Of a stretch of DNA of 40,824 bases, positions 16,042 to 25,076 are shown piece by piece (position 1 is the first letter of the stretch; each line of letters begins with the position of its first letter). A model generated the notes under the pieces. The model saw nothing but the letters and a program-made list of their open reading frames with translations, did no database searches and was not told the DNA's origin. The translations under genes and the position numbers were made by a program. The DNA comes from Janthinobacterium sp. ROICE36 (lineage in GTDB: Bacteria > Pseudomonadota > Gammaproteobacteria > Burkholderiales > Burkholderiaceae_D), in the NCBI RefSeq assembly GCF_002869965.1, contig NZ_PEBS01000052.1, forward strand, positions 1 through 40,824. The letters are read 5' to 3'.

Positions 16042-16451
16042 GGCTGCGTCTCCTGCGCCTCGGTGACCGTGCCGCTGGCCGGGTCGTAGCGCTGGCCGGG
16101 TTTCAGCAGCACCACCTGGCCGTTCGACAGGCGCAGGGTCAAGGTGCCGGGCTTGCCACGGGCAAGGCGGTTGTGCGGCTCGTTCTGCGCTTCCTGGTTC
16201 AGCCAGACGGTGGAGCGGCCGCTGCTGCGCAGTACCACGCCATTCAATTCCACGGGCGGGGCGGGTGGCGGCGGTGGCGCGGGCGGCGCCAGGGCGGTAT
16301 CGGCCGGCGGCGGCCCGTAGCGCTGCGCATCGATCTGGGCACGTTGCTCGGGCGACAGGAACAATCGTCCCAGCTGCGGTGACTGTGTCTGTCCTTGGGC
16401 CGCGAGCGCGCTGCCAGCCAGCAGTGCGCACAGGACGAGGGTGCACTTCAT
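16038..16451 (-). CDS. PilP/MshK-like periplasmic alignment protein
   Basis: 137 residues with a signal peptide (MKCTLVLCALLAGSALAA). After LGRLFLSPEQRAQIDAQR comes a proline-rich linker (PPAPPPPPAPP) and a small beta domain beginning VELNGVVLRSSGRSTVWLN and ending VVLLKPGQRYDP. The layout of secretion signal, flexible linker and C-terminal beta domain with L-x-G-V-V-x-R-x-x-G-x-x-x-V-W matches PilP/GspC-family proteins that link the inner-membrane platform to the secretin. ATGA junctions with both neighbours. Family assignment is by position and shape; pairwise identity is likely low. Confidence 0.7.
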   Translation of the reverse strand: MKCTLVLCALLAGSALAAQGQTQSPQLGRLFLSPEQRAQIDAQRYGPPPADTALAPPAPPPPPAPPVELNGVVLRSSGRSTVWLNQEAQNEPHNRLARGKPGTLTLRLSNGQVVLLKPGQRYDPASGTVTEAQETQP

Positions 16452-17152
16452 GGCTGCCCCAGTTCGGGCACGGCCATGCTGCCCAGGGTCAGCCACAGCA
16501 GCTCGCATTCGGCGCCCAGGGCGGGCGCCATGGCGCCCGTGGCGATTGCGTTGCCTGTACCGGCCCCGGCCGTTGCCTGGCGCTTGAGCGTGCATTCCTG
16601 CACGGCGAAATAGCCGGCCTGGCGTAAATCGTCCAACAGGTTCAGCAAATCCATCTCGTGCAGCAAATCCATCTGCAGGCGCATGCGGCTGCCGCGCAGA
16701 TGATATTGCCCCATCACCATGGGCAATGGCACTTGCAGTCCTTGCTGCGGGCTGATGTCATAGCTGATTGGCAATAATTTTCGCTGTTCCTGGCTGCGGC
16801 GGATGGCGTCGATCCAGGCCAGGCGGTTTTCCTCGCCGATCAGGCCGCGCTGGCGCAGGGCCAAAAATTGCGGTTCGTAGGCGCGGATTTCCTGCTTCTC
16901 CGCTTCCGCGTGGTTGAACAGGATGCTGGCCGCCGTGCGCGTGCGGCGCGCCATGTCCAGCTGCTGCGCTTCGCGTGCGCGATAGGCGGCGCTCAGGCTG
17001 AGCAGCACCACGCTGGCCAGCAGGGTCAGCGCAAAGCACAGCAGGGCGTTGCGCACCAGTTGCAGTTCTCCCAGCCAGGCGGGCAGGGTGCGCGCGGGCG
17101 TGCCGGCGCGCTGCATGCCGGGCAGGGGCGCTTGCTTGACGGGGCCGCTCAT
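16448..17152 (-). CDS. PilO-like inner-membrane alignment protein
   Basis: 234 residues. One membrane helix (about 37-56, LLCFALTLLASVVLLSL) follows a short cytoplasmic N-terminus, then an alpha-helical segment rich in Arg/Glu/Gln and a periplasmic domain ending in small beta elements. This is the PilO/MshJ/GspM plan and the gene sits directly between PilM/N-like and PilP-like genes. ATG 17152 is preferred to an upstream in-frame GTG because it overlaps the preceding stop (ATGA). Confidence 0.7.
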   Translation of the reverse strand: MSGPVKQAPLPGMQRAGTPARTLPAWLGELQLVRNALLCFALTLLASVVLLSLSAAYRAREAQQLDMARRTRTAASILFNHAEAEKQEIRAYEPQFLALRQRGLIGEENRLAWIDAIRRSQEQRKLLPISYDISPQQGLQVPLPMVMGQYHLRGSRMRLQMDLLHEMDLLNLLDDLRQAGYFAVQECTLKRQATAGAGTGNAIATGAMAPALGAECELLWLTLGSMAVPELGQP

Positions 17153-18696
17153 GGCTGCCACGCGAGCAAGAGGGTAAAGCGGGCCTGGCTGTCCGGCGAC
17201 GTAGCGGCGCTCTTGCCGGACAGGGCCACGCTGGGGCGCAAGTCCAGCGGTGTTTCCTCGATTGTCACCTGCAAGCCAGGCTGGCGCGCCAGGGTTTGCG
17301 CGAAGGCCGTGATGGCGGCCAGCGCGGCGCGGTAGTCATTGTTCGGCACGGCCACGTCCGCTTCCAGGCGCAGCGCCTGCGGCGGTGCGACAGGAATGCC
17401 GGCCTGGGAGCTGCTGCCCGGCTGCTGCGCCGGCTGGCTGCCGGCCGCGCGCGCGGGCGCCTGGCCTGCATGCCAGTGCAGCTGGCTGAGCGCAACCTGC
17501 GGCGCCTGGTCCAGCGCGGCGCTCAGCATGCCCAGCAGGCGGCCCGGTTCCGGCGCATGACTGGCGATCATCTGGCCCAGGGTCACGGCCACTTTCATGT
17601 TCTGCGTCTTGGCCGGCGCAGGCGGCTGCGTCGACATGACGATGCGGTAGCGTTCCTGGTAGGACGCCGTTTCCTGCGCCAGGCCCTGCGTGCTGGCGTC
17701 GTCGGCTATGCCGCCGAGCAAGTGAATCGCGCACCACAGCGCGGCCGATCCGCCGATCAGCGCACTGGCGCCATACAGCGTGTTGCGCGCGCGCTGGAAG
17801 TGGTAATAACGGGCCAGCGCACCGGGCGGATAGTGACTGGGGGGCGGATGCTTGCCCAGCAAGGTCAGCAGCAATTCGTCGGCCAGCGCCGGCGTCTGGC
17901 GCAAACCCACCCGTTCGCCGGCCAGTTGCAGGTCGATGAAGTGGTAAGCCACTTCCACGCCGTTGTCGCATAGCAGTTCCAGCTTGGCGATTTGCGCGGC
18001 CGGCGCCAGGATGACGGTATTCAAGACGTCGCCGCGCGCCAGCATGCGCGTGCTGGTGAGAAATTGCCGCGTCTTTTCCGTTTCCAGCGCAATATTCACG
18101 GCCACGCCGTCGAGCGCGATGGCCAGGGTCTGGCGCGAAAAGCGCAGCTGGCCCTTTTCGTAATAACTTTGCCGCAAGCCGCCCGATTGCTGCGTCACCA
18201 GCAGCAAGTGTTCGTGCGCGACCGCCAGCTTTTTCACCAGGGCAATACTCAGCAGGCTGGTCGAATAGATGCCGGCCACGGGCACGCGCAAGTGATCGAG
18301 CGCTTCCGTCCACGGCTGCAGCAAGCTGGGGTTGGTCAGCGCAAAGAACAGCACCTGGTCGTCGTGGCGGCCCGTGTCTTCGCGGCCCAGCAGGGTGCTG
18401 CCCCGGTAGGGCGTGTCGCGGTGCAATTGCTGCTTGCGCCGCGCCAGCAAGGCGCGCCCCGCCTTGCCGCGCACGTGGGGCAGCAGCTGGCGCTGGAAAT
18501 CTTCCTCGATCAGGTCCGTCAGCAGGTAGGCGGGCACGTCGAGCCGCTGTGCCTGCGGTTCTTCCAGCCATGCGGCGAAGTCGTCCAGCCCGGCTGCGCT
18601 GGCGGGGAAGGTCTGGCCCTGGCCCAGCACGCCTTGGTTCCAGTCGTAGGCGCACAGGGTGTCGCTGGTAATGTAGAGTAATTGTTTGCGGAACAC
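17149..18696 (-). CDS. GspL-like fusion of PilM-like and PilN-like parts
   Basis: 515 residues from GTG 18696 (GAGG upstream). Residues 1 to about 300 are a soluble PilM/MshI-like, actin-fold-type domain. A membrane helix around 316-334 (ASALIGGSAALWCAIHLLGG) follows, and then a periplasmic PilN-like domain with a Gln/Ala/Ser-rich linker near 430-450. In the neighbouring MSHA locus the same functions are two genes (34252-35211 and 35208-35864), so here they are fused as in GspL of type II systems. The PilM domain should dock the assembly ATPase and the periplasmic part should pair with the PilO-like protein. Confidence 0.75.
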   Translation of the reverse strand: MFRKQLLYITSDTLCAYDWNQGVLGQGQTFPASAAGLDDFAAWLEEPQAQRLDVPAYLLTDLIEEDFQRQLLPHVRGKAGRALLARRKQQLHRDTPYRGSTLLGREDTGRHDDQVLFFALTNPSLLQPWTEALDHLRVPVAGIYSTSLLSIALVKKLAVAHEHLLLVTQQSGGLRQSYYEKGQLRFSRQTLAIALDGVAVNIALETEKTRQFLTSTRMLARGDVLNTVILAPAAQIAKLELLCDNGVEVAYHFIDLQLAGERVGLRQTPALADELLLTLLGKHPPPSHYPPGALARYYHFQRARNTLYGASALIGGSAALWCAIHLLGGIADDASTQGLAQETASYQERYRIVMSTQPPAPAKTQNMKVAVTLGQMIASHAPEPGRLLGMLSAALDQAPQVALSQLHWHAGQAPARAAGSQPAQQPGSSSQAGIPVAPPQALRLEADVAVPNNDYRAALAAITAFAQTLARQPGLQVTIEETPLDLRPSVALSGKSAATSPDSQARFTLLLAWQP

Positions 18697-18703
18697 GGCG
18701 GCC

Positions 18704-19909
18704 TCAGGTTTTGAGTGTGCTGATGGTATCGTAAATCGGTCCCAGCACTGACAGCATGATCCAGCCCAGCAGCAGGCCCAGGATGACCGTCATGGCCGGT
18801 TCGATCATGGCCTGCACTTTTTCGATCAATTCCTTCACTTCGCGGTTGTAAAAGTAACTGACATTGCGCAAGGCGGTGTCCAGCGAACCCGTCGCCTCGC
18901 CCACCTTCAGCATGCGGATCACCAGCGGCGGAAAGATGCCCGTGTGCTGGAATGCGGCAGTGACGCCGTAACCCTCGCTGATCAGCTGGGCGGCGCGGCG
19001 CAGGCCGGCCGCCACCACCTGGTTGCCGGCAATGCCTTCGGACAGGCGGATGCATTCCAGTATCGTGATGCCGGAAGCATACATCAGGGCGAAAAACGTG
19101 GCGAAGCGGGCCAGGATGATCTTGTGCAGCACGGGGCCGACCAGCCACAGCCGCAGTTTCAAACCATCCCAGGCATAACGGGCGGCCTCGCTGCGGCGCA
19201 CGAGCGCGCGCAGGCCGAAAAACAGCAGCACTGGCAAGGCCAGCAGCAGATACCAGTAAGCGATGAAAACATTCGACACGGCTATCAAAACGCGCGTATG
19301 CAGCGGCAGCTCGCCGCCCATGTTGCGTATGAAGGCCGTCAGCTGGGGCACGAGATAAATCATCAGGAAAAACGTCACGGCCGCCACCACCACGGCCACG
19401 ATGACGGGGTACATGACGATCTTGCGCGTCTGCGAGGCCAGTTCGTCCTGCCACTTCAAGCTTTCCGACAGGTTCTTGAATACCTCGGCGATCCTGCCGC
19501 TCTGTTCTCCCGCCAGGATCAGGCTGGTAAACGTGGCGTCGAAGATGTCGCCATGCTGGGCCAGCGCACCTGACAGGGGCAGGCCGCCCTCGATGCTTTC
19601 AATGAGATCCGTGACGACTTCGCGCAGGCGCGGGTGATCCGTGCTTTCGCGCAAGTCATTCAAGCCTTCCAGGATGGGCACGCCTGCGCCCGTCAATTGT
19701 TCCATGTGGAAACAGAAATTGATGAGGTCGCGGCGGTGGATGATGCGCTTGCCCAGCAGTACCAGATACTGGCCCGTGATCTTGCAATCGATCAAATCGA
19801 GCTGCATGCGGTGCAAGCGCGCTTCCAGGTCCGGCACATTGGCCGCCTCCATGCTGCCGGGAATCAAGCCGCCGGCCGCATCCATGGCGCGGTAGACATA
19901 TTGCGCCAT
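18704..19909 (-). CDS. GspF/PilC/MshG-family inner-membrane platform protein
   Basis: 401 residues with the standard two-repeat T2SSF layout: N-terminal YVYRAMDAAGG, first repeat FCFHMEQLTGAGVPILEGL...LILAGEQSGRIAEVF, TM segments near 170-195 and 220-240, second repeat FATFFALMYASGITILECI...MLKVGEATGSLDTALRNVS, and a final TM. It is the polytopic core around which pilins are polymerised. ATG overlaps the ATPase stop (TGATG). Length and motifs are normal, so it looks functional. It is paralogous to 29221-30456. Confidence 0.92.
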   Translation of the reverse strand: MAQYVYRAMDAAGGLIPGSMEAANVPDLEARLHRMQLDLIDCKITGQYLVLLGKRIIHRRDLINFCFHMEQLTGAGVPILEGLNDLRESTDHPRLREVVTDLIESIEGGLPLSGALAQHGDIFDATFTSLILAGEQSGRIAEVFKNLSESLKWQDELASQTRKIVMYPVIVAVVVAAVTFFLMIYLVPQLTAFIRNMGGELPLHTRVLIAVSNVFIAYWYLLLALPVLLFFGLRALVRRSEAARYAWDGLKLRLWLVGPVLHKIILARFATFFALMYASGITILECIRLSEGIAGNQVVAAGLRRAAQLISEGYGVTAAFQHTGIFPPLVIRMLKVGEATGSLDTALRNVSYFYNREVKELIEKVQAMIEPAMTVILGLLLGWIMLSVLGPIYDTISTLKT

Positions 19910-21612
19910 CAGGCCAGCCTTTCCGTCAGGTCGACCACGCGGCCCACTTCTTCCAGGGTCGTCAGGCCTTCCATGACGCGGCGCATGCCGTCGTCGACGA
20001 GACCTTTGAAGCCAGCCGCGCGCGCCGCGTTCTTCAATTCGCGGCTGCTGGCGCGGCGCGCCGTCAATTCATCGAGTTCGGCCGTCATCTTGAGGATTTC
20101 CATGATGGCCAGCCGGCCCTTGTAGCCCTGGTGCGCGCAGCGCTCGCAGCCGATGGCGCGGCAGATGGATACGGGTGCATCGTCCTTTGCCAGGCCCAGC
20201 AGACGGCGCTCGACGTCGTCGGCGATGACCGTTTCCTTGCAATGCGGACATAAACGGCGCACCAGGCGCTGCGCCACGATGCCGATGATGTTGCCGGCCA
20301 TGATGTCGGGCAGGATGCCGATGTCGAGCAGGCGCGACACGGAACCGATGGCCGAGCTCGTATGCAGGGTGGAATACACCTGGTGGCCCGTCATGGCGGC
20401 GGCAAACGCCATTTCCGCCGTTTCGCGGTCGCGGATCTCGCCCACCAGGATGATGTCCGGGTCTTGCCGCATCATCGAGCGGATGCCGTCGGCAAAGCCC
20501 AGCTTGACCGATTCGTTGACGGAGGTCTGGCGTATCATGTTCATCGGATACTCGACCGGGTCCTCCAGCGTCATGATGTTGACGCTTTCCGTATTGATAT
20601 GGTTGAGTATTGAATACAGGGTGGTGGTCTTGCCGCTGCCCGTCGGGCCCGTCACGAGGATCACGCCGTCGGGACGCGCGATCATCAATTTGAGCAAGTT
20701 CAATTCCGCCTCGGCCAGGCCCAGGGCGTCCAGCGGGACGATGCCTTTTTGCCGGTCCAGCACGCGCAGCACGACGTTTTCGCCATGCGTGGTGGGCTGC
20801 GCCGAGGCGCGGAAGTCGATTTGCCGCCCGGAAAACTTGATGCTGATGCGTCCATCCTGCGGCGCACGCGCCTCGGCGATATTCATGTGCGACATCACTT
20901 TCAGGCGCACCGCCATGGCGGGCCAGTACGATTTGTGCAGGCTGCGGATTTGCCGCAGGATGCCGTCGATGCGGTAGCGGATGCGCAGGAACGACTGTTC
21001 CGGTTCGAAATGGATGTCCGAGGCACCATTCTGCACGGCATCGGCCAGCAGCGCATCGATCAGGCGCACCATGGGCTGGCTGTATTCGTCCGACGGCGAA
21101 GCCATGCTTTGATAGCTGACTTCGCCCGTTTCGATTTCGTGCAGGATGCCGTCGATCGACAGCTCGAAGCCATAGTACTGGTCGATGGCGCGCGAAATGT
21201 CCGATTCGTTGACCAGCACGGTGGAAATCGTGATGCCCTTGACCAGCATGGCGCTGATCTGGTCGAGCGCCACGATGTTGCTGGTGTCGGCCATGGCCAG
21301 TATCAAATTGTCCGCTTGCCGCTCGTAGACGATGGGAAACACGCGGTAGCGCTTGGCCACGTCCTTCGGGATCAGTTTCAAGGCGATGGCGTCGACCACC
21401 AGGCTAGCCAGGTCCGCACTGACCTGTTTCAGGTTTTCGCTGAGCGCCTCGCGCACGGTTGCTTCCGTGACGAAGCCCAAGGTGATGAGCAGCTTGCCCA
21501 GCGGTTCGCTGCTGCGCCGCTGCTCGATCAGGGCGATGCGCAGCTGGTCCTCGCTGATCACGCCTTTCTGGATCAGCACTTTGCCCAGAGGAAGTTTTGC
21601 CTGTTCTGCCAT
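19909..21612 (-). CDS. GspE/PilB-type assembly ATPase (MshEN domain without key basic residues)
   Basis: 567 residues, the same length as MshE in the next locus and collinear with it. Walker A GPTGSGKTTTLYS (about residue 320), Asp box, Walker B IILVGEIRDRETAEMA, His box STLHTSSAIGS and the zinc-type tetracysteine (CPHC...CERC) are all present, so ATPase activity is expected. The N-terminal double motif that binds c-di-GMP in MshE-type proteins keeps its leucine/glycine skeleton. However, residue 8 is Pro (R in the neighbour), and 36-37 are Glu-Pro (Arg-Lys in the neighbour). c-di-GMP binding is therefore doubtful. It powers polymerisation of this locus's pilins. Confidence 0.92.
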   Translation of the reverse strand: MAEQAKLPLGKVLIQKGVISEDQLRIALIEQRRSSEPLGKLLITLGFVTEATVREALSENLKQVSADLASLVVDAIALKLIPKDVAKRYRVFPIVYERQADNLILAMADTSNIVALDQISAMLVKGITISTVLVNESDISRAIDQYYGFELSIDGILHEIETGEVSYQSMASPSDEYSQPMVRLIDALLADAVQNGASDIHFEPEQSFLRIRYRIDGILRQIRSLHKSYWPAMAVRLKVMSHMNIAEARAPQDGRISIKFSGRQIDFRASAQPTTHGENVVLRVLDRQKGIVPLDALGLAEAELNLLKLMIARPDGVILVTGPTGSGKTTTLYSILNHINTESVNIMTLEDPVEYPMNMIRQTSVNESVKLGFADGIRSMMRQDPDIILVGEIRDRETAEMAFAAAMTGHQVYSTLHTSSAIGSVSRLLDIGILPDIMAGNIIGIVAQRLVRRLCPHCKETVIADDVERRLLGLAKDDAPVSICRAIGCERCAHQGYKGRLAIMEILKMTAELDELTARRASSRELKNAARAAGFKGLVDDGMRRVMEGLTTLEEVGRVVDLTERLA

Positions 21613-21619
21613 GTAGTGC

Positions 21620-23002
21620 TTATTCCTGACGGGGTGTGATGATGGCCGGGTCGGCCAGTTCGCGCAAGCGCGTTTGCACCACAGCCTGGTCGAAGGCGGC
21701 GGGCGTGGTTTGCGCCAGGGTCAATGCGCGCTGGTAATACGTGGCGGCCAGCCTGGGCTGGTTCAGCCGGTCCAGGCCCACGGCCAGGTTGAAGGCATAA
21801 TCGGGATTGCCGGGCGCGGCGCCGTAGGCGCGGAAAAATTGCTGCTGCGCTTCGTTCCAGCGGCGTTGCTTGGCATACACATTGCCTAGTGCAAACAGCA
21901 CGGGGGCGCTGTCGGGGCTGCGGGCCAGGATGGCTTTCAGCTTGGCTTCACTGAGCACCACGTCGCCCTGGCGCAGGCCGATCAGCCCGGCCAGCGCCTC
22001 GCCATCGTCGGGATTGATTTCCAGCAAACGCACGTACAAGGCTGCCGCCTGCGCCCCCTGGTGCTCGCGCAGGGTCACGGCCGCCAGGCCCAGCAGCGCG
22101 TCGCGGTTGTTCGCATCTTGCCGCAACACCGCTTCATATTGTTGGCGAGCAAGGCCCAGCTGGCCGCCTTTGAATGCCTGGTAAGCTTGTTGCACGCCGG
22201 GGTCGATTTGCGGCGCGGCAACGCTGCGTTGTACCTGGATCTGGCTATTCTCGGGCGCGGCCACGGGCGGCAGGCTGGCGGGCGCGGGCGGCGCCATGTG
22301 CGCCAGCTGCGCCGCCACGGCGGCCTGGGCCGCCGCCTGTATCATGGCTTGCTGCTCTGCGGCGTCGGCTTGCTGGCGCGGCGCCTGCGCTAATTCCGGC
22401 GGCAAGGCTTGCGGCAGAGGCTGTTCAGGGGCCGTGGCCGCGCCTGGCATCACCACGATGGGCCCGGCAACCCCGAGCGTGCCGGGAGCATCCGTCAAAG
22501 GCATGGGCACGCCGGGCAGCTTGGCGCCCGCGCCGGGGCTGGTGCTGGCGCGCCAGTACCAATACGCCATGGAACCGGCCACCAGCAGCAGAATCGCCAG
22601 CAGGACGGCCAGGCGCACGGTGGCCGGGTCGACGCTGATCGGGCCTGCGGGGCCTTTCGGCGGCGTATTGCTGCGGCTGGCGCGTGGCCGGGCGGGTGGC
22701 GGTTCGGGGCGCGCGCGCGGCGGCTCGGGAGGTGGGCCTGGCTGCTGGTTTGGCGGTGAGCCCGGTTGGGCGCTCCTGGGCGTCGGCTGCGGCGCGGCTG
22801 CGTCCGGCAGCGGTTCCAGGCTCAAGGTGGTGGCCGGCTGCACGGGCGGCGCGGCAGCCGTGGGACGCAGCGGCAGGGCATCGGCCGGTGCCAGTTCCAG
22901 CACCTGGTCGTAGGCCTCGGACGGCTTTTCCAGTTCCTCGTCGGAAAGGCTGTTCTGTTTGGCTCGCTCGGCCTTCTTGAGCGCCTGCATCAGCAAGCTC
23001 AT
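21620..23002 (-). CDS. TPR protein with single membrane anchor (MshN/GspB-like)
   Basis: 460 residues. The N-terminus MSLLMQALKKAERAKQ resembles the start of MshN and GspB proteins. A long Pro/Ala/Arg-rich linker leads to a membrane helix (about 127-148, LAVLLAILLLVAGSMAYWYW), another low-complexity stretch, and C-terminal TPR units (AYQAFKGGQLGLARQQYEAV; ALYVRLLEINPDDGEAL; LFALGNVYAKQRRWNEAQQQ; AATYYQRALTLA). It is probably a periplasmic scaffold that assists secretin or pilus assembly. It overlaps the secretin stop by ATGA and ends 7 nt before the ATPase gene. Confidence 0.82.
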   Translation of the reverse strand: MSLLMQALKKAERAKQNSLSDEELEKPSEAYDQVLELAPADALPLRPTAAAPPVQPATTLSLEPLPDAAAPQPTPRSAQPGSPPNQQPGPPPEPPRARPEPPPARPRASRSNTPPKGPAGPISVDPATVRLAVLLAILLLVAGSMAYWYWRASTSPGAGAKLPGVPMPLTDAPGTLGVAGPIVVMPGAATAPEQPLPQALPPELAQAPRQQADAAEQQAMIQAAAQAAVAAQLAHMAPPAPASLPPVAAPENSQIQVQRSVAAPQIDPGVQQAYQAFKGGQLGLARQQYEAVLRQDANNRDALLGLAAVTLREHQGAQAAALYVRLLEINPDDGEALAGLIGLRQGDVVLSEAKLKAILARSPDSAPVLFALGNVYAKQRRWNEAQQQFFRAYGAAPGNPDYAFNLAVGLDRLNQPRLAATYYQRALTLAQTTPAAFDQAVVQTRLRELADPAIITPRQE

Positions 23003-24969
23003 GGGAAGTCTCCCTGCAGGCGTGCCTGCGGCTGGGCGGCGGTCGCTGGCGGGCCATCCGTGTACGGCTGGCTGTTGAGCGGCGCCTGGCCGGGCAGCAG
23101 GTAGCGATAATCACGATAATCGCCGTTGACGCTGGCATCCTTGACCACCACAGGACGCAAGAAGATCACCAGTTCCGTCTTGCTGCTTGCTTCATTGCGA
23201 TAGGTAAATAGATTGCCCACCAACGGCAGGCTGGACAGGCCCGGCACGCCATCCCTGGCGTTGTCGATGGAGTCCTGCATCAGGCCGCCCATCACGGCGA
23301 TCTGGCCATTGCTGACTTTCATGATCGATTCCAGCTCGCGCGCCTGGATCACGGGCACGCGGCTTTGCACGCTGGCCGAGGTCAGGGCCGGATTCGGGTC
23401 TTGCACGTAGCCGACGATGCGCGTGATGGTGGGCCGCACGTTCAGGGTGACTTCATCGCTGTCGGAAATCTGCGGCGTGACGCTCATGACGAAGCCGACC
23501 GGCACCGTTTCCAGTTTTGACTCATAGGTGGCTGGCGTGGTGATGGTGCCCGTCGAGCTGATCACGGCGGGCGTCACCTTGATGGTAAAGAAGACATTGT
23601 TGTCGACCACCTTCAGCATGGCCGTTTGATTGTTGAGCACGCTGATCTTCGGGCTGGACAGCACTTTCACCTTGCCGAATGATTCGAGCAGCTGGATGGT
23701 GGTCCTGAAACTGTCCTTCAGATAATCGAGCACGAAGATGCCAGGCGTGATGCCTGGCGTGACGCCGCTGCTGAGCGCAGGAGTGCCGACTTGCTTCTGC
23801 GTCAGGCTCAGGCTGCCCGTCAGGCGCGACCAGTTGATGCCTTGCTGGTATTCATTGCTCAGGCGTACCTCGATGATGGTCGCCTCGATCAGCACTTGCC
23901 GCTTGGCGCTATGCAATACCGCGTCGAGGAATTCGGCGATTTTCTCGTGCTGGCGCCCCGTGGCCCGCACGGCGATCAGGCCGCCTTCCACGTTGACGAC
24001 CACGGACGAGGGGCTGCCCTTGTTGGCCAGCTTCAGCAGCGGCATGCCGTTCGCGTCCAGCGCTTGGCCAGGATTCGCGTTCTGGCCAGTGCCTTGCTGG
24101 CCAGGCGCATTTTGACCGCTGTTCGGATTGCCATTCGCGCTGCCATACTGCATCGGCGGCTGGGCGCCGTACTGGCCAGTGGCGCCGGCGGCAGGGAAGT
24201 TGCCAGCCTGGTTCTGCTGCTGTCCCTGCTGGCCTTGCTGGCCGGGCATGTTTGTCAACTGCTGGTTCAGCTGCGCCAGTGGGTCCACCAGCACGTCGTT
24301 GAGCGTGCTCTCGCGCAGCAGGTCGCGGATATTCTTTTCCAGGCTGTACCAGAAATTATTTTCCGAACGATTCACTACCAGGGTGGTCGAATTGTTATTG
24401 CCACTGCCGCCGCTGCCCTGCGTACTGCCGACCGGATTGCTGGCGTTGTTCGACCCGCCGCCCGCCGTGGAGATTTGCGTGGCGATATTCACGCTGCTGT
24501 TGGTGCTGCGTGCCATGTTGACGTAATCGACCTTGTAATTGCGCCAGACGGGCGCGTCGGGTAGCACCGTCAGGTTCTTGCCATCGATTTCGTAGCGCAT
24601 GTCGACTTGCCTGCCGATGCGCGCCAGCAGTTGCGGCAGGGTCTGGTTCAGCGCATTCAGGGTGACGCTACCCTCGATCTGCGGGTGGATGTCGATATTC
24701 ATGCCTGCATCGCGCGCCAGCGCAAACAGCAGCGATTGCACGGGCACCTTGTGCACGGTGACGCTGTAGGTTTCCACTTTGGGCGCGGCCAGGGGCGCGG
24801 CCAGCGCGCTGCTTTGCTGCACCGGTTCGGGAATGACGCCGGCAGGGCGGGGCGGGGCATTGATGTGGCCAGGCGACAGCGGCGTTTGATGCGCGGCGCA
24901 GCCGGCCAGCATGGCGCTGCAGGCCAGGGCGACCCAGGAGGCCAGCACAGGAATAGGGTGTTGAATCAT
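22999..24969 (-). CDS. Secretin (MshL/PilQ/GspD family) lipoprotein
   Basis: 656 residues from ATG 24969 (AAGGG about 10 nt upstream); an in-frame ATG at 25020 would bury the signal peptide. The lipobox L-A-G-C follows a hydrophobic segment. An STN/N0-like domain (ETYSVTVHKVPVQSLLFALA) and a second N-domain precede a Gln/Gly/Asn-rich insert (roughly residues 230-310). The C-terminal secretin domain has VPVGFVMSVTPQI, the V-x-x-R-E-L-E-S-like QARELESIMKVSNGQIAVMGG and LPLVGNLF. It forms the outer-membrane gate. Paralogue: 36924-38735. The 107-nt gap upstream (24970-25076) may hold a secondary promoter. Confidence 0.92.
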   Translation of the reverse strand: MIQHPIPVLASWVALACSAMLAGCAAHQTPLSPGHINAPPRPAGVIPEPVQQSSALAAPLAAPKVETYSVTVHKVPVQSLLFALARDAGMNIDIHPQIEGSVTLNALNQTLPQLLARIGRQVDMRYEIDGKNLTVLPDAPVWRNYKVDYVNMARSTNSSVNIATQISTAGGGSNNASNPVGSTQGSGGSGNNNSTTLVVNRSENNFWYSLEKNIRDLLRESTLNDVLVDPLAQLNQQLTNMPGQQGQQGQQQNQAGNFPAAGATGQYGAQPPMQYGSANGNPNSGQNAPGQQGTGQNANPGQALDANGMPLLKLANKGSPSSVVVNVEGGLIAVRATGRQHEKIAEFLDAVLHSAKRQVLIEATIIEVRLSNEYQQGINWSRLTGSLSLTQKQVGTPALSSGVTPGITPGIFVLDYLKDSFRTTIQLLESFGKVKVLSSPKISVLNNQTAMLKVVDNNVFFTIKVTPAVISSTGTITTPATYESKLETVPVGFVMSVTPQISDSDEVTLNVRPTITRIVGYVQDPNPALTSASVQSRVPVIQARELESIMKVSNGQIAVMGGLMQDSIDNARDGVPGLSSLPLVGNLFTYRNEASSKTELVIFLRPVVVKDASVNGDYRDYRYLLPGQAPLNSQPYTDGPPATAAQPQARLQGDFP

Positions 24970-25076
24970 GAAAAGTTCGCCCTTGGAGTCGTGTTGTGCT
25001 TTTGCAATTTTAACCAGCATGATCGCCTAAAAGCAATCGGCTGTGCAGGATTGGGAGGCAATATGCAGAAATAAAG

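Noticed and set aside
24040..24300. Short repeated CTGGCC/CTGCTG units, considered as a CRISPR or tandem-repeat array
   Set aside because: They encode the Gln/Gly-rich linker of the secretin in frame; there are no regular repeat-spacer units.
24970..25020. Upstream ATG (25020) as secretin start
   Set aside because: It would add 17 residues before the signal peptide and lipobox; ATG 24969 has an AAGGG site and gives a normal lipoprotein signal.
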